8,702 bases of DNA, from contig JAISND010000047.1 of assembly GCA_031276615.1 (NCBI GenBank), forward strand, positions 1 through 8,702, written 5' to 3'. This document shows positions 1 to 6,216 of the stretch, piece after piece. Every line of letters begins with the position of its first letter. The first letter of the stretch is position 1. The translations under genes and the position numbers were made by a program. The stretch is from Treponema sp. Lineage in GTDB: Bacteria; Spirochaetota; Spirochaetia; Treponematales; Breznakiellaceae. The notes beneath the pieces are model-generated. The model was not told the DNA's origin and did no database searches. It saw nothing but the letters and a program-made list of their open reading frames with translations.

Positions 1-839
1 CCGGCGTATTCACCGGGGATTCCGATCCGGAACTGGTGGGAGACGCCCTCCCCTTCGCCATTAAAATGTACGAATCCCTCCTGGCGGCCAATCCCGGACA
101 TCAGGGACTTGCCCTCACCACCGGCTCCCTTTTTGTGATGTACGCGAACGCCTTTGTCCAGGGGCCCGCGGAACTGCTTCCCAGGGACAGATACGCGGAA
201 CGCGAGGCCGCCGCGGAGCGGGCCAAAAAACTCTACCTCCGGGGCGCGGACATTCTCTACGGGGGCCTTGAAAGGAAGTACCCCGGTTTTATCGGGGCTT
301 ATCAAAGGGGAGATCTGCCGAAGATGCTTTCAGGGATGAAGAAGGCCGACGTGCCCTGCCTTTACTGGTCGGCCGCGGCATACCTTTCGGCCTATTCCCT
401 CAACCCCTTCGACATGGAACTCGGGGTAAGGATTCCCGAATTTACCGCCCTCGTAGACCGCGCCTACGGGCTTGACCCGGATTTCGGCAGCGGCAGCCTG
501 GATGACTTCTACATACTCCTCTACTCTTCCATTCCCGAATCCATGGGCGGCGACAAGTCAAAGGCCGAGCTTCATTACCGCCGGGCCCTTGAAAAATCAG
601 GGGGGCTTCTGGCCGGCCCCTACGTGTCATACGCCTCGGCGGTCTCGATCCCCGCCCAGGATTATGATACCTTTAAGAGCAACATTGACGCGGCCCTGGC
701 GATAGATCCCGATGCGGATCCCGCCAACAGGCTGGTTAATATCCTTTCCCAGAGGAAAGCCCGGTATCTGCGGGATTCCGCTGCTCATTATTTTGTCGAT
801 TTTGACACCGGAGAAGATTGGGATGAGGAGGATTTTTAA
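1..839 (+). CDS. tatT: TRAP transporter TatT component (TPR protein), 5'-truncated by window edge
   Basis: This is the C-terminal part of a TatT-family protein, the periplasmic TPR-type partner of a TRAP transporter. The frame (codons starting at nt 3) is open to the window edge, so the real start and any lipoprotein signal lie upstream. The GTG at 36 falls inside the conserved segment reading PELVGDALPFAIKMYESLL and is not the start. About 278 residues are visible. Family-like stretches are the LPFAIKMYESLLAANP and SLFVMYANAFVQGPAELLP blocks, the LYWSAAAYL segment, the LDPDFGSGSLDDFYILLYSSIP segment, and the helical pair around GGDKSKAELHYRRALEKSGG. The protein ends in an acidic tail (YFVDFDTGEDWDEEDF). 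In T. pallidum, TatT is known to be a TPR lipoprotein that binds TatP; that role is inferred here from family and gene order. tatP follows after 33 nt. The identification is strong; the substrate is unknown. Confidence 0.93.
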   Translation, partial: GVFTGDSDPELVGDALPFAIKMYESLLAANPGHQGLALTTGSLFVMYANAFVQGPAELLPRDRYAEREAAAERAKKLYLRGADILYGGLERKYPGFIGAYQRGDLPKMLSGMKKADVPCLYWSAAAYLSAYSLNPFDMELGVRIPEFTALVDRAYGLDPDFGSGSLDDFYILLYSSIPESMGGDKSKAELHYRRALEKSGGLLAGPYVSYASAVSIPAQDYDTFKSNIDAALAIDPDADPANRLVNILSQRKARYLRDSAAHYFVDFDTGEDWDEEDF

Positions 840-840
840 T

Positions 841-857
841 CCCGGCGGCCTGCCGGG
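841..857 (+). promoter_or_regulatory. Intercistronic hairpin between tatT and tatP
   Basis: A perfect 6-bp GC stem, CCCGGC (841-846) with GCCGGG (852-857) and a 5-nt loop, starts one base after the tatT stop codon. It is followed directly by an A-rich stretch and the tatP ribosome binding site. There is no T-run, so it is not a typical intrinsic terminator. It could protect the tatT transcript's 3' end after processing or tune tatP translation; this is inference. Confidence 0.5.
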
Positions 858-860
858 AAA

Positions 861-866
861 AAGGAG
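861..866 (+). promoter_or_regulatory. Ribosome binding site of tatP
   Basis: AAGGAG, preceded by a run of A, lies 6 nt before the ATG at 873. This supports that start, which also gives a complete signal peptide. Confidence 0.8.
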
Positions 867-872
867 TGTTCT

Positions 873-1892
873 ATGAATCTCTGCCGCCGTACCCTTCGCG
901 GGGCCGTTCTGCCTTTTTTCGTGATTCTCCTGGCCGCGGGACCGCTTTTTGCCCAGCGGAAAACAACCATCAAACTCGCATCGCTTGTTCCGGAAAGCAC
1001 GCCCTGGGGGGCGGCCATTAACCGCATGGCTGTGGACTGGGCACGGGTGACAAACGGCGAAGTGGAACTTATCGTCTACCACGGCGGGGTCGCCGGAACG
1101 GAAGGCGACGTGCTGCGCAAGCTCAACCTGAACCAGATTCAGGCGGCGATTTTTACCAGTATCGGCCTCAATTCGGTCATGCCCGAGGTTATGGCCCTCA
1201 GCTACCCCTTCCTGATCCGTAACGACAGGGAACTGGAGACGGTTCTTGCAAAGCTGCGTCCGGAGCTGGACGCGAAAATAGAGCAGAACGGCTTTGTCAC
1301 CCTGGCCTGGGCGCGCGCCGGATGGCTTAAAATTTTTTCCAGGAATCCGGTTTTTACCCCCGGCGATCTGCGAAGGCAAAAGGTGGGGACAAACCCGGAC
1401 GAACTCCAAATGATCCAGGTTTTCAAGACCATGGGCTTCCAGATGGTTCCGGTCAGCATGAACGATGCGCTGGTTTCGCTTAACGGCGGCATGATCGACG
1501 CGGTGTACCAGAGTCCCATTACCGTTGCCGGCGCCCAGCTTTTCGGAATCGCGAAAAACATGTCGACCCTGAACGTGGCCCCCTTTATGGGGGGAATTGT
1601 TATGAACCGTACCGCGTGGCGGCGCATCCCCGACAGGCACAAGGAAAAGCTGCAGGAGATATGCAAGGGCATTGAAACGGAAATCGACGGTTCCATAGGC
1701 AGGCTTGAGGGTGACGCCATTTCCACAATGTCGAAATACGGCCTGATCATAAACCAGGCCGCCCCCCAGCATGAACAGGAATGGTACAACGATATGGCCG
1801 GGCATGAAAAAGATCTTGTGGGGCCTGTTTTTAACAGGGAACTGTACCAGAAAATCAGCGCCATACTGGCGGAATACCGGCAGGGACGCTGA
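873..1892 (+). CDS. tatP: TRAP transporter solute-binding protein, DctP/TatP family
   Basis: This 339-residue protein has the usual DctP length. Residues 1-27 form a signal peptide: a basic n-region (CRRTLRG), a hydrophobic core (AVLPFFVILLAAG) and a likely signal peptidase I site after LFA27. The only early Cys is Cys4, before the hydrophobic core, so there is no lipobox and the protein is probably soluble in the periplasm. The mature part follows the family: YHGGVAGTEGDVLRKL (69-84), the domain-crossing FTPGDLRRQKVG (161-172) and NDALVSLNGGMIDAVYQSP (197-215). In most TRAP binding proteins an Arg follows the 'DL-GLKI' segment and binds the ligand carboxylate; here that place is Gly172. The start is set by AAGGAG 6 nt upstream. 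The stop is 3 nt before tatQM, so the two are almost certainly co-transcribed. Ligand unknown; a non-carboxylate or hydrophobic ligand is an inference. Confidence 0.95.
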   Translation: MNLCRRTLRGAVLPFFVILLAAGPLFAQRKTTIKLASLVPESTPWGAAINRMAVDWARVTNGEVELIVYHGGVAGTEGDVLRKLNLNQIQAAIFTSIGLNSVMPEVMALSYPFLIRNDRELETVLAKLRPELDAKIEQNGFVTLAWARAGWLKIFSRNPVFTPGDLRRQKVGTNPDELQMIQVFKTMGFQMVPVSMNDALVSLNGGMIDAVYQSPITVAGAQLFGIAKNMSTLNVAPFMGGIVMNRTAWRRIPDRHKEKLQEICKGIETEIDGSIGRLEGDAISTMSKYGLIINQAAPQHEQEWYNDMAGHEKDLVGPVFNRELYQKISAILAEYRQGR

Positions 1893-1895
1893 CCC

Positions 1896-3788
1896 ATGGC
1901 CGAAGAAAGCCGGGAAGATCCGGGGGCGGGCGCCGGAACAGGTCTCTGCCTCCGTAAAATTGAAGACGCCCTCTGCGTTGTCTCCCTTGTCCTCCTTGCC
2001 CTGATCCCCGCGGCGGAAGCGGCGGCGCGGCTTTTGTTCAGAACCGGCGTTCCGGCCTCTTCGGGCCTTATGGTTCATCTGCTCCTGGTGGCCGGCCTTC
2101 TCGCGGGGATGATCACCACGAGAAACAGCGAACACCTTTCCATCGCGCTGGTTCAGCATTTTTCCGGCGGGGCGCTGAAGGAAAGGCTCGGCGTTTTTAT
2201 CAGCCTTCTTTCCGCCTTTGTGGTTACCGTTATCGCCTGGACTTCCGTTTCGTTTATCAGGATAGGCCTCCAGGGAAGAATAATCGGTTTTATTCCGGAC
2301 AGGGTTTTTGCGCTTGTAATACCCGCGGGCTACGGCATTATCGCGGTCCGTTTTGCCCGGAGAACCGGCCTGGGGGGATGGAAAAGAATCTTTCCCGTCC
2401 TCGCGCTCCTGCTGGGGACGGCGGCAAGTTTCCCGGTGATAGCGAAATTCATCTGGGGTTTCGACATGCCCGATGCGGCGTTTGATCTCTGCGACCGGCT
2501 CTACCTCCTGGCTTATTACCTCAAAACGCCCCTGGTGATCTTTCTGCTCCTTGCCGCCCTTGGGGGTACTCCCCTTTTTGTAATAATGGGCGCCCTTGCC
2601 CTGCTGCTCCTCGAGGCTTCGGGCGGAGAGATGGACTCGGTGGCTTCGGATATATACTCCGCCCTTACCAACAGCAACATCATCGCCATTCCGCTTTTTA
2701 CCCTGGTCGGATTCTTCCTTTCCGAAAGCCGGGCCGGAGAGCGCCTGGTTTATACCTTCCGCAGCCTGTTCTCCTGGATGCCCGGCGGCATTATCATCGC
2801 CACCGTTATCATCTGCGCTTTCTTCACGTCCTTTACCGGCGCCTCCGGGGTAACCATCCTCGCGCTGGGGGGAATCCTCCACACCATACTCTCGGAACAC
2901 ATGAAGTACCCGGAAAAATTTTCCGTGGGTCTCCTTACCTCGACGGGCAGCATCGGCCTTCTCTTTCCTCCAAGCCTTCCCATTATCCTCGTGGGCGCCG
3001 CCAGCATGACAAATATTTTCCACCTCTTCCTTGGGGGTATTTTCCCCGGACTCATACTTGTGGCGGTGGTGATTTTTTTCGGCATTGCCGCTTCGGTGCG
3101 GATTAAAATTCCGGTTGAAAAATTCGACGGGAGGAAGGCCCTTTCCGGCCTGAAGGAATCGGCCCTTGAGATACTGCTTCCGGTTTTCCTCATCGCCGGT
3201 TACTTTACCGGCGCCCTGTCCCTTGTGGAAATAGGCGCGACGGCGGCGATTTACATCTTTATTGTCGAGGTGCTGATCCACAGGGACATCAGGATACGCG
3301 ACGTTCCGCGGGTTTTTATCAAGGCCATTCCCGTTATCGGCGGGGTGCTTTCCATCCTTGCCCTTTCGAAGGCCCTTTCCTATTACATCGTGGATACCCA
3401 GACGCCGGCCAATCTTGCCAGGTGGATGCAGGCCGCCATTACCTCAAAATACGTTTTTCTGCTGCTTCTCAACCTTGCCCTGCTGATTGTCGGCTGCCTC
3501 ATGGACATCTTTTCCGCCATTCTTATCGTCCTTCCCCTGATTGTGCCCCTGGGACACGCCTACGGCGTTGATCCGGTGCACCTGGGAATTATTTTCATTA
3601 CGAACCTGGAAGTCGGCTTCCTTACGCCGCCCGTGGGGCTTAACCTCTTTCTTGCCTCGTACAGGTTTAACAAGTCCTTTGTCGACATCTGCCGTTACGT
3701 GTTTCCCTTCCTGCTTATACAGGTGGCGGTGGTGCTTCTGGTGACGTACTTTCCCTGGCTGTCCACGTATCTTACAAGGTTCTTTTAG
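1896..3788 (+). CDS. tatQM: TRAP transporter fused permease, small (DctQ) plus large (DctM) subunits
   Basis: This 630-residue inner-membrane protein joins both TRAP permease subunits. Residues about 20-155 are the DctQ-like part, with hydrophobic segments near 25-47, 58-74, 100-122 and 136-152. A further hydrophobic segment near 165-187 fits the linker helix expected in fused QM proteins. From about 211 onward is DctM: SNIIAIPLFTLVGFFLSES (260-278), the hairpin-like TSFTGASGVTILALGG (311-326), TSTGSIGLLFPPSLPIIL (348-365), GCLMDIFSAILIVLPLIVPL (533-552) and LEVGFLTPPVGLNLFLAS (571-588). Repeated Gly/Ser/Thr and PP motifs in such hairpins are typical of the ion- and substrate-binding core of this transporter class. 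The ATG lies 3 nt after the tatP stop, and AGGG about 10 nt upstream is a weak ribosome binding site, suggesting translational coupling. The role, secondary uptake of the TatP ligand driven by an ion gradient (Na+ in studied TRAP systems), is inferred from the family. Confidence 0.95.
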   Translation: MAEESREDPGAGAGTGLCLRKIEDALCVVSLVLLALIPAAEAAARLLFRTGVPASSGLMVHLLLVAGLLAGMITTRNSEHLSIALVQHFSGGALKERLGVFISLLSAFVVTVIAWTSVSFIRIGLQGRIIGFIPDRVFALVIPAGYGIIAVRFARRTGLGGWKRIFPVLALLLGTAASFPVIAKFIWGFDMPDAAFDLCDRLYLLAYYLKTPLVIFLLLAALGGTPLFVIMGALALLLLEASGGEMDSVASDIYSALTNSNIIAIPLFTLVGFFLSESRAGERLVYTFRSLFSWMPGGIIIATVIICAFFTSFTGASGVTILALGGILHTILSEHMKYPEKFSVGLLTSTGSIGLLFPPSLPIILVGAASMTNIFHLFLGGIFPGLILVAVVIFFGIAASVRIKIPVEKFDGRKALSGLKESALEILLPVFLIAGYFTGALSLVEIGATAAIYIFIVEVLIHRDIRIRDVPRVFIKAIPVIGGVLSILALSKALSYYIVDTQTPANLARWMQAAITSKYVFLLLLNLALLIVGCLMDIFSAILIVLPLIVPLGHAYGVDPVHLGIIFITNLEVGFLTPPVGLNLFLASYRFNKSFVDICRYVFPFLLIQVAVVLLVTYFPWLSTYLTRFF

Positions 3789-3795
3789 CCGGACT

Positions 3796-3820
3796 GCGCC
3801 GGAGCTTTTTGTTCCGGCGC
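3796..3820. terminator. Hairpin at convergent junction of tatQM and alaA
   Basis: A perfect 8-bp inverted repeat, GCGCCGGA (3796-3803) with TCCGGCGC (3813-3820), encloses a 9-nt loop containing five T. It sits in the 42-nt gap between the stop codons of two converging genes, where a two-way terminator is expected. Neither strand has a T-run after the stem, so canonical intrinsic termination is not shown. It may be a U-less terminator or a 3'-end stabiliser. Confidence 0.55.
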
Positions 3821-3830
3821 GCGGGATTCC

Positions 3831-5048
3831 TCAGCTTTGCCGGTAGCCGTCCAGGAAGGCCGCAAGCCGGCGCATGGCGTCGGCAAGGGTGTCCTTGTCC
3901 GGCAGGAACACGATGCGGAAATGATCCGGCTCCTTCCAGTTGAAGCCCGTGCCGTGCACGAGGAGGAGGCGCTGATCCCGCAGCAGATCGAGCACGAACC
4001 TTTCATCGTCGCTGATATTGAAGCGCCTGACATCCACCCTGGGGAAGCAGTAGAGCGCGCCTTTAGGCATGACCACCGAAAGGCCCGGTATGGCGTTTAC
4101 CATGTTCACCGCGGTGTCCCGCTGCTCTTTTAAACGGCCGCCGGGAAGGAGAAAGTCCCTGATGCTCTGGTAGCCGCCCAGGGCGGTCTGAATGCCGAAC
4201 TGGGAAGGCATGTTGGCACAGAGCCGCATGTTGGAAAGCATCTCCAGGCCTTCCACATAACCGGCCGCGCCTTTTCTGTTCCCCGAAAGCACCATCCAGC
4301 CTGCCCGGAAACCGGCGGCGCGCCATGCCTTGGAAAGGCCGTCAAAGCTGATGGTGAGAATGTCGGGCGCTATGGTTGCCATGGGGATATGCGCCGCGTC
4401 GTCGTAGGTGATGCGGCCGTAAATTTCATCGGCGTAGACGATAAGGTTATGCTCCCGCGCGATCTCCGCGATTCCTTCAAGGGTTGGACGCCCGTACACC
4501 GCGCCGGTGGGGTTGTTGGGGTTGATGATCACGATGGCCTTCGTCCTGGGGCTGACTTTGGCGCGTATGTCGTCCAGGTCGGGGTTCCAGAGCGCGGACT
4601 CGTCGCAGAGGTAATGCACCGCCCGGCCGCCGGCAAGGGTTACCGCCGCCGTCCAGAGGGGATAGTCCGGCATGGGCAGAAGCACCTCGTCCCCCCCGTC
4701 AAGGAGTCCCTGCATGGCGATCATGATAAGCTCGCTTACCCCGTTCCCGATGTAGATGTCGTCTATTCCCACATCCATAACCCCCTTGGACTGGAAATCC
4801 TGCATCACCGCCTTGCGCGCGGCAAAGAGGCCGCGGGAATCGCCGTAGCCCTGGGCGTTGTGGAGGTTCACGATTATGTCGTGGAGAATCTCGTCGGGCG
4901 CGTTGAAGCCGAAGGGGGCGGGGTTGCCGATATTGAGCTTGATGATTCTGAAACCCTCATCCTCAAGACGCTTTGCCTCTTTAAGAACGGGGCCCCGGAT
5001 GTCGTAGCAGACATTTTCCAGCTTGGACGATTTTTCGAAACTTCTCAT
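3831..5048 (-). CDS. alaA: Alanine/glutamate-pyruvate aminotransferase, AlaA-like (PLP class I)
   Basis: A 405-residue fold-type I, PLP-dependent aminotransferase, as long as I recall E. coli AlaA being and very similar to it. The expected reaction is reversible transfer of the amino group between glutamate and pyruvate to give alanine and 2-oxoglutarate, in the cytosol. Visible motifs: LNIGNPAPFGF (38-48, substrate loop), YGDSRGLFAAR (68-78), IGNGVSELI (100-108), NPNNPTGAVY (176-185, with cofactor-binding Asn179), YADEIYG (205-211, Asp207 for the pyridine nitrogen), SFDGLSKAWRAAGFRAGW (234-251, with Lys240 as the Schiff-base lysine) and DHFRIV (375-380, with Arg378 for the substrate carboxylate). 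All key residues are present, so it should be active. The ATG at 5046-5048 has AGGGAG (5055-5060 on the minus strand) 6 nt upstream. Its upstream region holds the palindromic element at 5064-5234, and I see no convincing promoter there. Exact specificity could differ (a related 2-oxo acid). Confidence 0.93.
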   Translation of the reverse strand: MRSFEKSSKLENVCYDIRGPVLKEAKRLEDEGFRIIKLNIGNPAPFGFNAPDEILHDIIVNLHNAQGYGDSRGLFAARKAVMQDFQSKGVMDVGIDDIYIGNGVSELIMIAMQGLLDGGDEVLLPMPDYPLWTAAVTLAGGRAVHYLCDESALWNPDLDDIRAKVSPRTKAIVIINPNNPTGAVYGRPTLEGIAEIAREHNLIVYADEIYGRITYDDAAHIPMATIAPDILTISFDGLSKAWRAAGFRAGWMVLSGNRKGAAGYVEGLEMLSNMRLCANMPSQFGIQTALGGYQSIRDFLLPGGRLKEQRDTAVNMVNAIPGLSVVMPKGALYCFPRVDVRRFNISDDERFVLDLLRDQRLLLVHGTGFNWKEPDHFRIVFLPDKDTLADAMRRLAAFLDGYRQS

Positions 5049-5054
5049 TTTATG

Positions 5055-5060
5055 CTCCCT
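5055..5060 (-). promoter_or_regulatory. Ribosome binding site of alaA
   Basis: AGGGAG on the minus strand with a 6-nt spacer before the ATG at 5048. It lies 15 nt downstream of the structured element ending at 5076, close enough for folding of that element to affect access. Confidence 0.7.
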
Positions 5061-5075
5061 GACGGTTTATTCGCA

Positions 5076-5148
5076 GTGGGGTCTAATACCCCGCCCTTCA
5101 GGGCGGTTAGAATTGGTAATACCAACAAAAAATGGTAGTAGACCCCAC
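5076..5148. repeat. Cloverleaf-like nested inverted repeat upstream of alaA
   Basis: The outer arms are GTGGGGTCTA (5076-5085) and TAGACCCCAC (5139-5148), perfect over 10 bp. After one mismatch they continue as TACC (5087-5090) with GGTA (5134-5137), giving 14 pairs out of 15. Inside are two further hairpins: CCGCCCT/AGGGCGG (5091-5097 with 5100-5106) and TTGGTA/TACCAA (5113-5118 with 5120-5125). The whole would fold into a stem with two side hairpins, as DNA or as RNA in the alaA leader. It lacks tRNA hallmarks. Confidence 0.75.
5086..5106. repeat. 21-bp GC-rich palindromic repeat, copy 1
   Basis: ATACCCCG-CCCTTCAGGGCGG, identical base for base to the unit at 5203-5223. In this copy the hairpin stem is CCGCCCT/AGGGCGG; the two outer C lack G partners because the right side reads GGTTAG rather than GGGGAG. 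Confidence 0.85.
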
Positions 5149-5202
5149 AGTTAAATAATTTCCTTACAGAACGAACCTCGTAAATGATGCAACGCTTACA
5201 AG

Positions 5203-5225
5203 ATACCCCGCCCTTCAGGGCGGGG
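5203..5225. repeat. 21-bp GC-rich palindromic repeat, copy 2, with longer stem
   Basis: Positions 5203-5223 repeat the 21-bp unit exactly, 117 bp from copy 1 and in the same orientation. Two more G extend the palindrome to a 9-bp perfect stem, CCCCGCCCT (5206-5214) with AGGGCGGGG (5217-5225), followed by AGGTTTATT. It resembles the right-end hairpins of IS200/IS605-type elements as remembered. It could also impede transcription coming from the 5314-6129 gene, although no T-run follows on that strand. Confidence 0.85.
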
Positions 5226-5264
5226 AGGTTTATTGCGGCGGACTCCCAGGAGCCCGTTTATCGT

Positions 5265-5295
5265 GGTTTTTGCGGCACAAAGTGGCACAAAAACC
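5265..5295. repeat. Inverted repeat with tandem 10-mer after the 5314-6129 gene
   Basis: GGTTTTTG (5265-5272) pairs perfectly with CAAAAACC (5288-5295). Within it, two adjacent 10-mers differ at one base: GCGGCACAAA (5272-5281) and GTGGCACAAA (5282-5291). It lies 19 nt past the stop codon of the minus-strand gene. The stem is AT-rich with a 15-nt loop and no trailing T-run, so a terminator role is only possible. Confidence 0.5.
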
Positions 5296-5313
5296 TACAA
5301 GTGCAACAGGCTG

Positions 5314-6129
5314 CTAGCCGTACAGCCAAATTCCGGCTTCATCGATATATTTCCTGACAACGGCGGCGTGAACCTCGGCCGCGGCCCTGGCCGCCTCCCT
5401 GTTCCAGCCCGCAATGCCCCTGAACGCCTTTTTGACGCGTTCCTTCCCCCCGGCCGCGAGCTGCCGGCATTCGTCCCTGTTTTCCGAATGCTTCAGCAGA
5501 CTGACGGCAAGGAAATAGGCGGAAAGGCCGGTGACAAGGGCGTCGGTGGAAGCGGCGGCCAGGGCCTTGAACTCGGCCTCGGCCCTGCCGAAATCACCTG
5601 AAAGAAGCCGGGAAAAGCCGTAATACCAGCGGACCCACTGGATGTTCCCCGCCTTCCCCTTTTCCAGCCGGGCCTGAAAAAAAGCGGCCGCGCCCGCGGA
5701 ATCGCCGGAAAGAATCCGCGCCGCGCCGAAAACAAGGGCGTTTTCCTCAAGAAGGGCGGGTTTGGCAAGGGCGACCCTGTTTTCAAGGTTAAGGATACCC
5801 CGGGAATCGCTCATGACAAGATAGGAATTCGCCAGAAGCTGAACCGGGCGGCGGGAATAATGCCCCCCGTGGAGAACCTTCCGTTCCAGATAGTCAACCA
5901 GGGCGGGCCAGTCCTCCCTTTCCAGAAGCGTGAAAAGCCTGCGATTCGACAGGTAAAACACGTTGAGACCTGCAAGCGCAAGGAGCAGAATCAGCGTTAA
6001 AGGCCAGAGGGCGCGCCGGAAATCCGCCATGTATTCCGGCCCGAAAAAAACAGGCGGCAGGAGGCAGACAGCCGACAGAAAAAGCAGTATTATTATATTA
6101 AAAATGATAAAGATGGATTTGAATTTCAA
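5314..6129 (-). CDS. Unrecognised two-TM membrane protein with TPR-like soluble region
   Basis: I do not recognise this gene. I chose the TTG at 6127-6129 as start because AGAGGAGA, with core GAGGAG at 6138-6143, lies 8 nt upstream and the protein then begins with a clean membrane segment (KFKSIFIIFNIIILLFLSAVCLL). An in-frame TTG 32 codons further upstream (6225) would overlap the predicted transcription start and add a Pro/Gly/Asp-rich tail. The product is 271 residues. Hydrophobic segments lie near 4-26 and 41-60, with a short basic stretch (SNRR) after the second. Residues about 64-271 are helical and Ala/Leu-rich, with TPR-like repeats near 66-84 (LLEREDWPALVDYLERK), 129-155 and 164-190 (WYYGFSRLLSGDFGRAEAEFKAL). 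A scaffold or partner role at the inner membrane is possible but unproven. It has its own promoter and is transcribed away from the HD-GYP gene. Confidence 0.8.
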   Translation of the reverse strand: MKFKSIFIIFNIIILLFLSAVCLLPPVFFGPEYMADFRRALWPLTLILLLALAGLNVFYLSNRRLFTLLEREDWPALVDYLERKVLHGGHYSRRPVQLLANSYLVMSDSRGILNLENRVALAKPALLEENALVFGAARILSGDSAGAAAFFQARLEKGKAGNIQWVRWYYGFSRLLSGDFGRAEAEFKALAAASTDALVTGLSAYFLAVSLLKHSENRDECRQLAAGGKERVKKAFRGIAGWNREAARAAAEVHAAVVRKYIDEAGIWLYG

Positions 6130-6137
6130 GCAGAAAT

Positions 6138-6143
6138 CTCCTC
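6138..6143 (-). promoter_or_regulatory. Ribosome binding site fixing the TTG start of the two-TM protein
   Basis: GAGGAG on the minus strand, 8 nt before the TTG at 6129. It is one of the strongest Shine-Dalgarno matches in the window and decides the start over the upstream TTG at 6225, which lacks one. Confidence 0.8.
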
Positions 6144-6216
6144 TGGCCGGAACGGTTTCAACAGGGTTGTCCGGAGACCCGGGGCTGCCGGACAGATCCG
6201 CTATACGATTCCGCGC

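Larger units (their letters stand above)
5064..5234. repeat. Palindrome-rich intergenic unit bounded by 8-bp direct repeats
   Basis: GGTTTATT occurs at 5064-5071 and again at 5227-5234. Similar bases follow each copy (cGCaGtGGggTC after the first, GCgGcGGacTC after the second). Between them lie the cloverleaf-like repeat (5076-5148), a less structured AT-richer stretch (5149-5202) and a strong palindrome (5203-5225). No reading frame or transposase is present. GC-rich hairpins of the form CCCCGCCC-TTCA-GGGCGGGG are, as I recall, common at ends of IS200/IS605-type elements and in REP-like repeats, so a non-autonomous element or a decayed insertion end is plausible. Those elements do not normally make target duplications, so the 8-bp direct repeat may be part of a repeat unit rather than a duplication. 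Confidence 0.45.

Noticed and set aside
36..38. GTG as start of the first gene
   Set aside because: It lies inside conserved TatT sequence, and the frame stays open to the window edge.
627..3281. Very long open frame (884 codons) on the minus strand across tatP and tatQM
   Set aside because: It is a shadow of GC-rich coding sequence. Its translation is extremely rich in Gly, Arg, Lys, His and Asn with no domain, while the plus strand encodes clear TRAP proteins with good start signals.
4389..5138. 249-codon plus-strand open frame opposite alaA
   Set aside because: It mirrors the AlaA frame, whose PLP motifs are complete; no family resemblance of its own.
5076..5148. tRNA-like cloverleaf
   Set aside because: There are only two inner hairpins, and the acceptor end, anticodon arm and T-loop consensus are missing.
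5086..5225. CRISPR array
   Set aside because: There are only two palindromic units 117 bp apart, no regular spacers and no cas gene.
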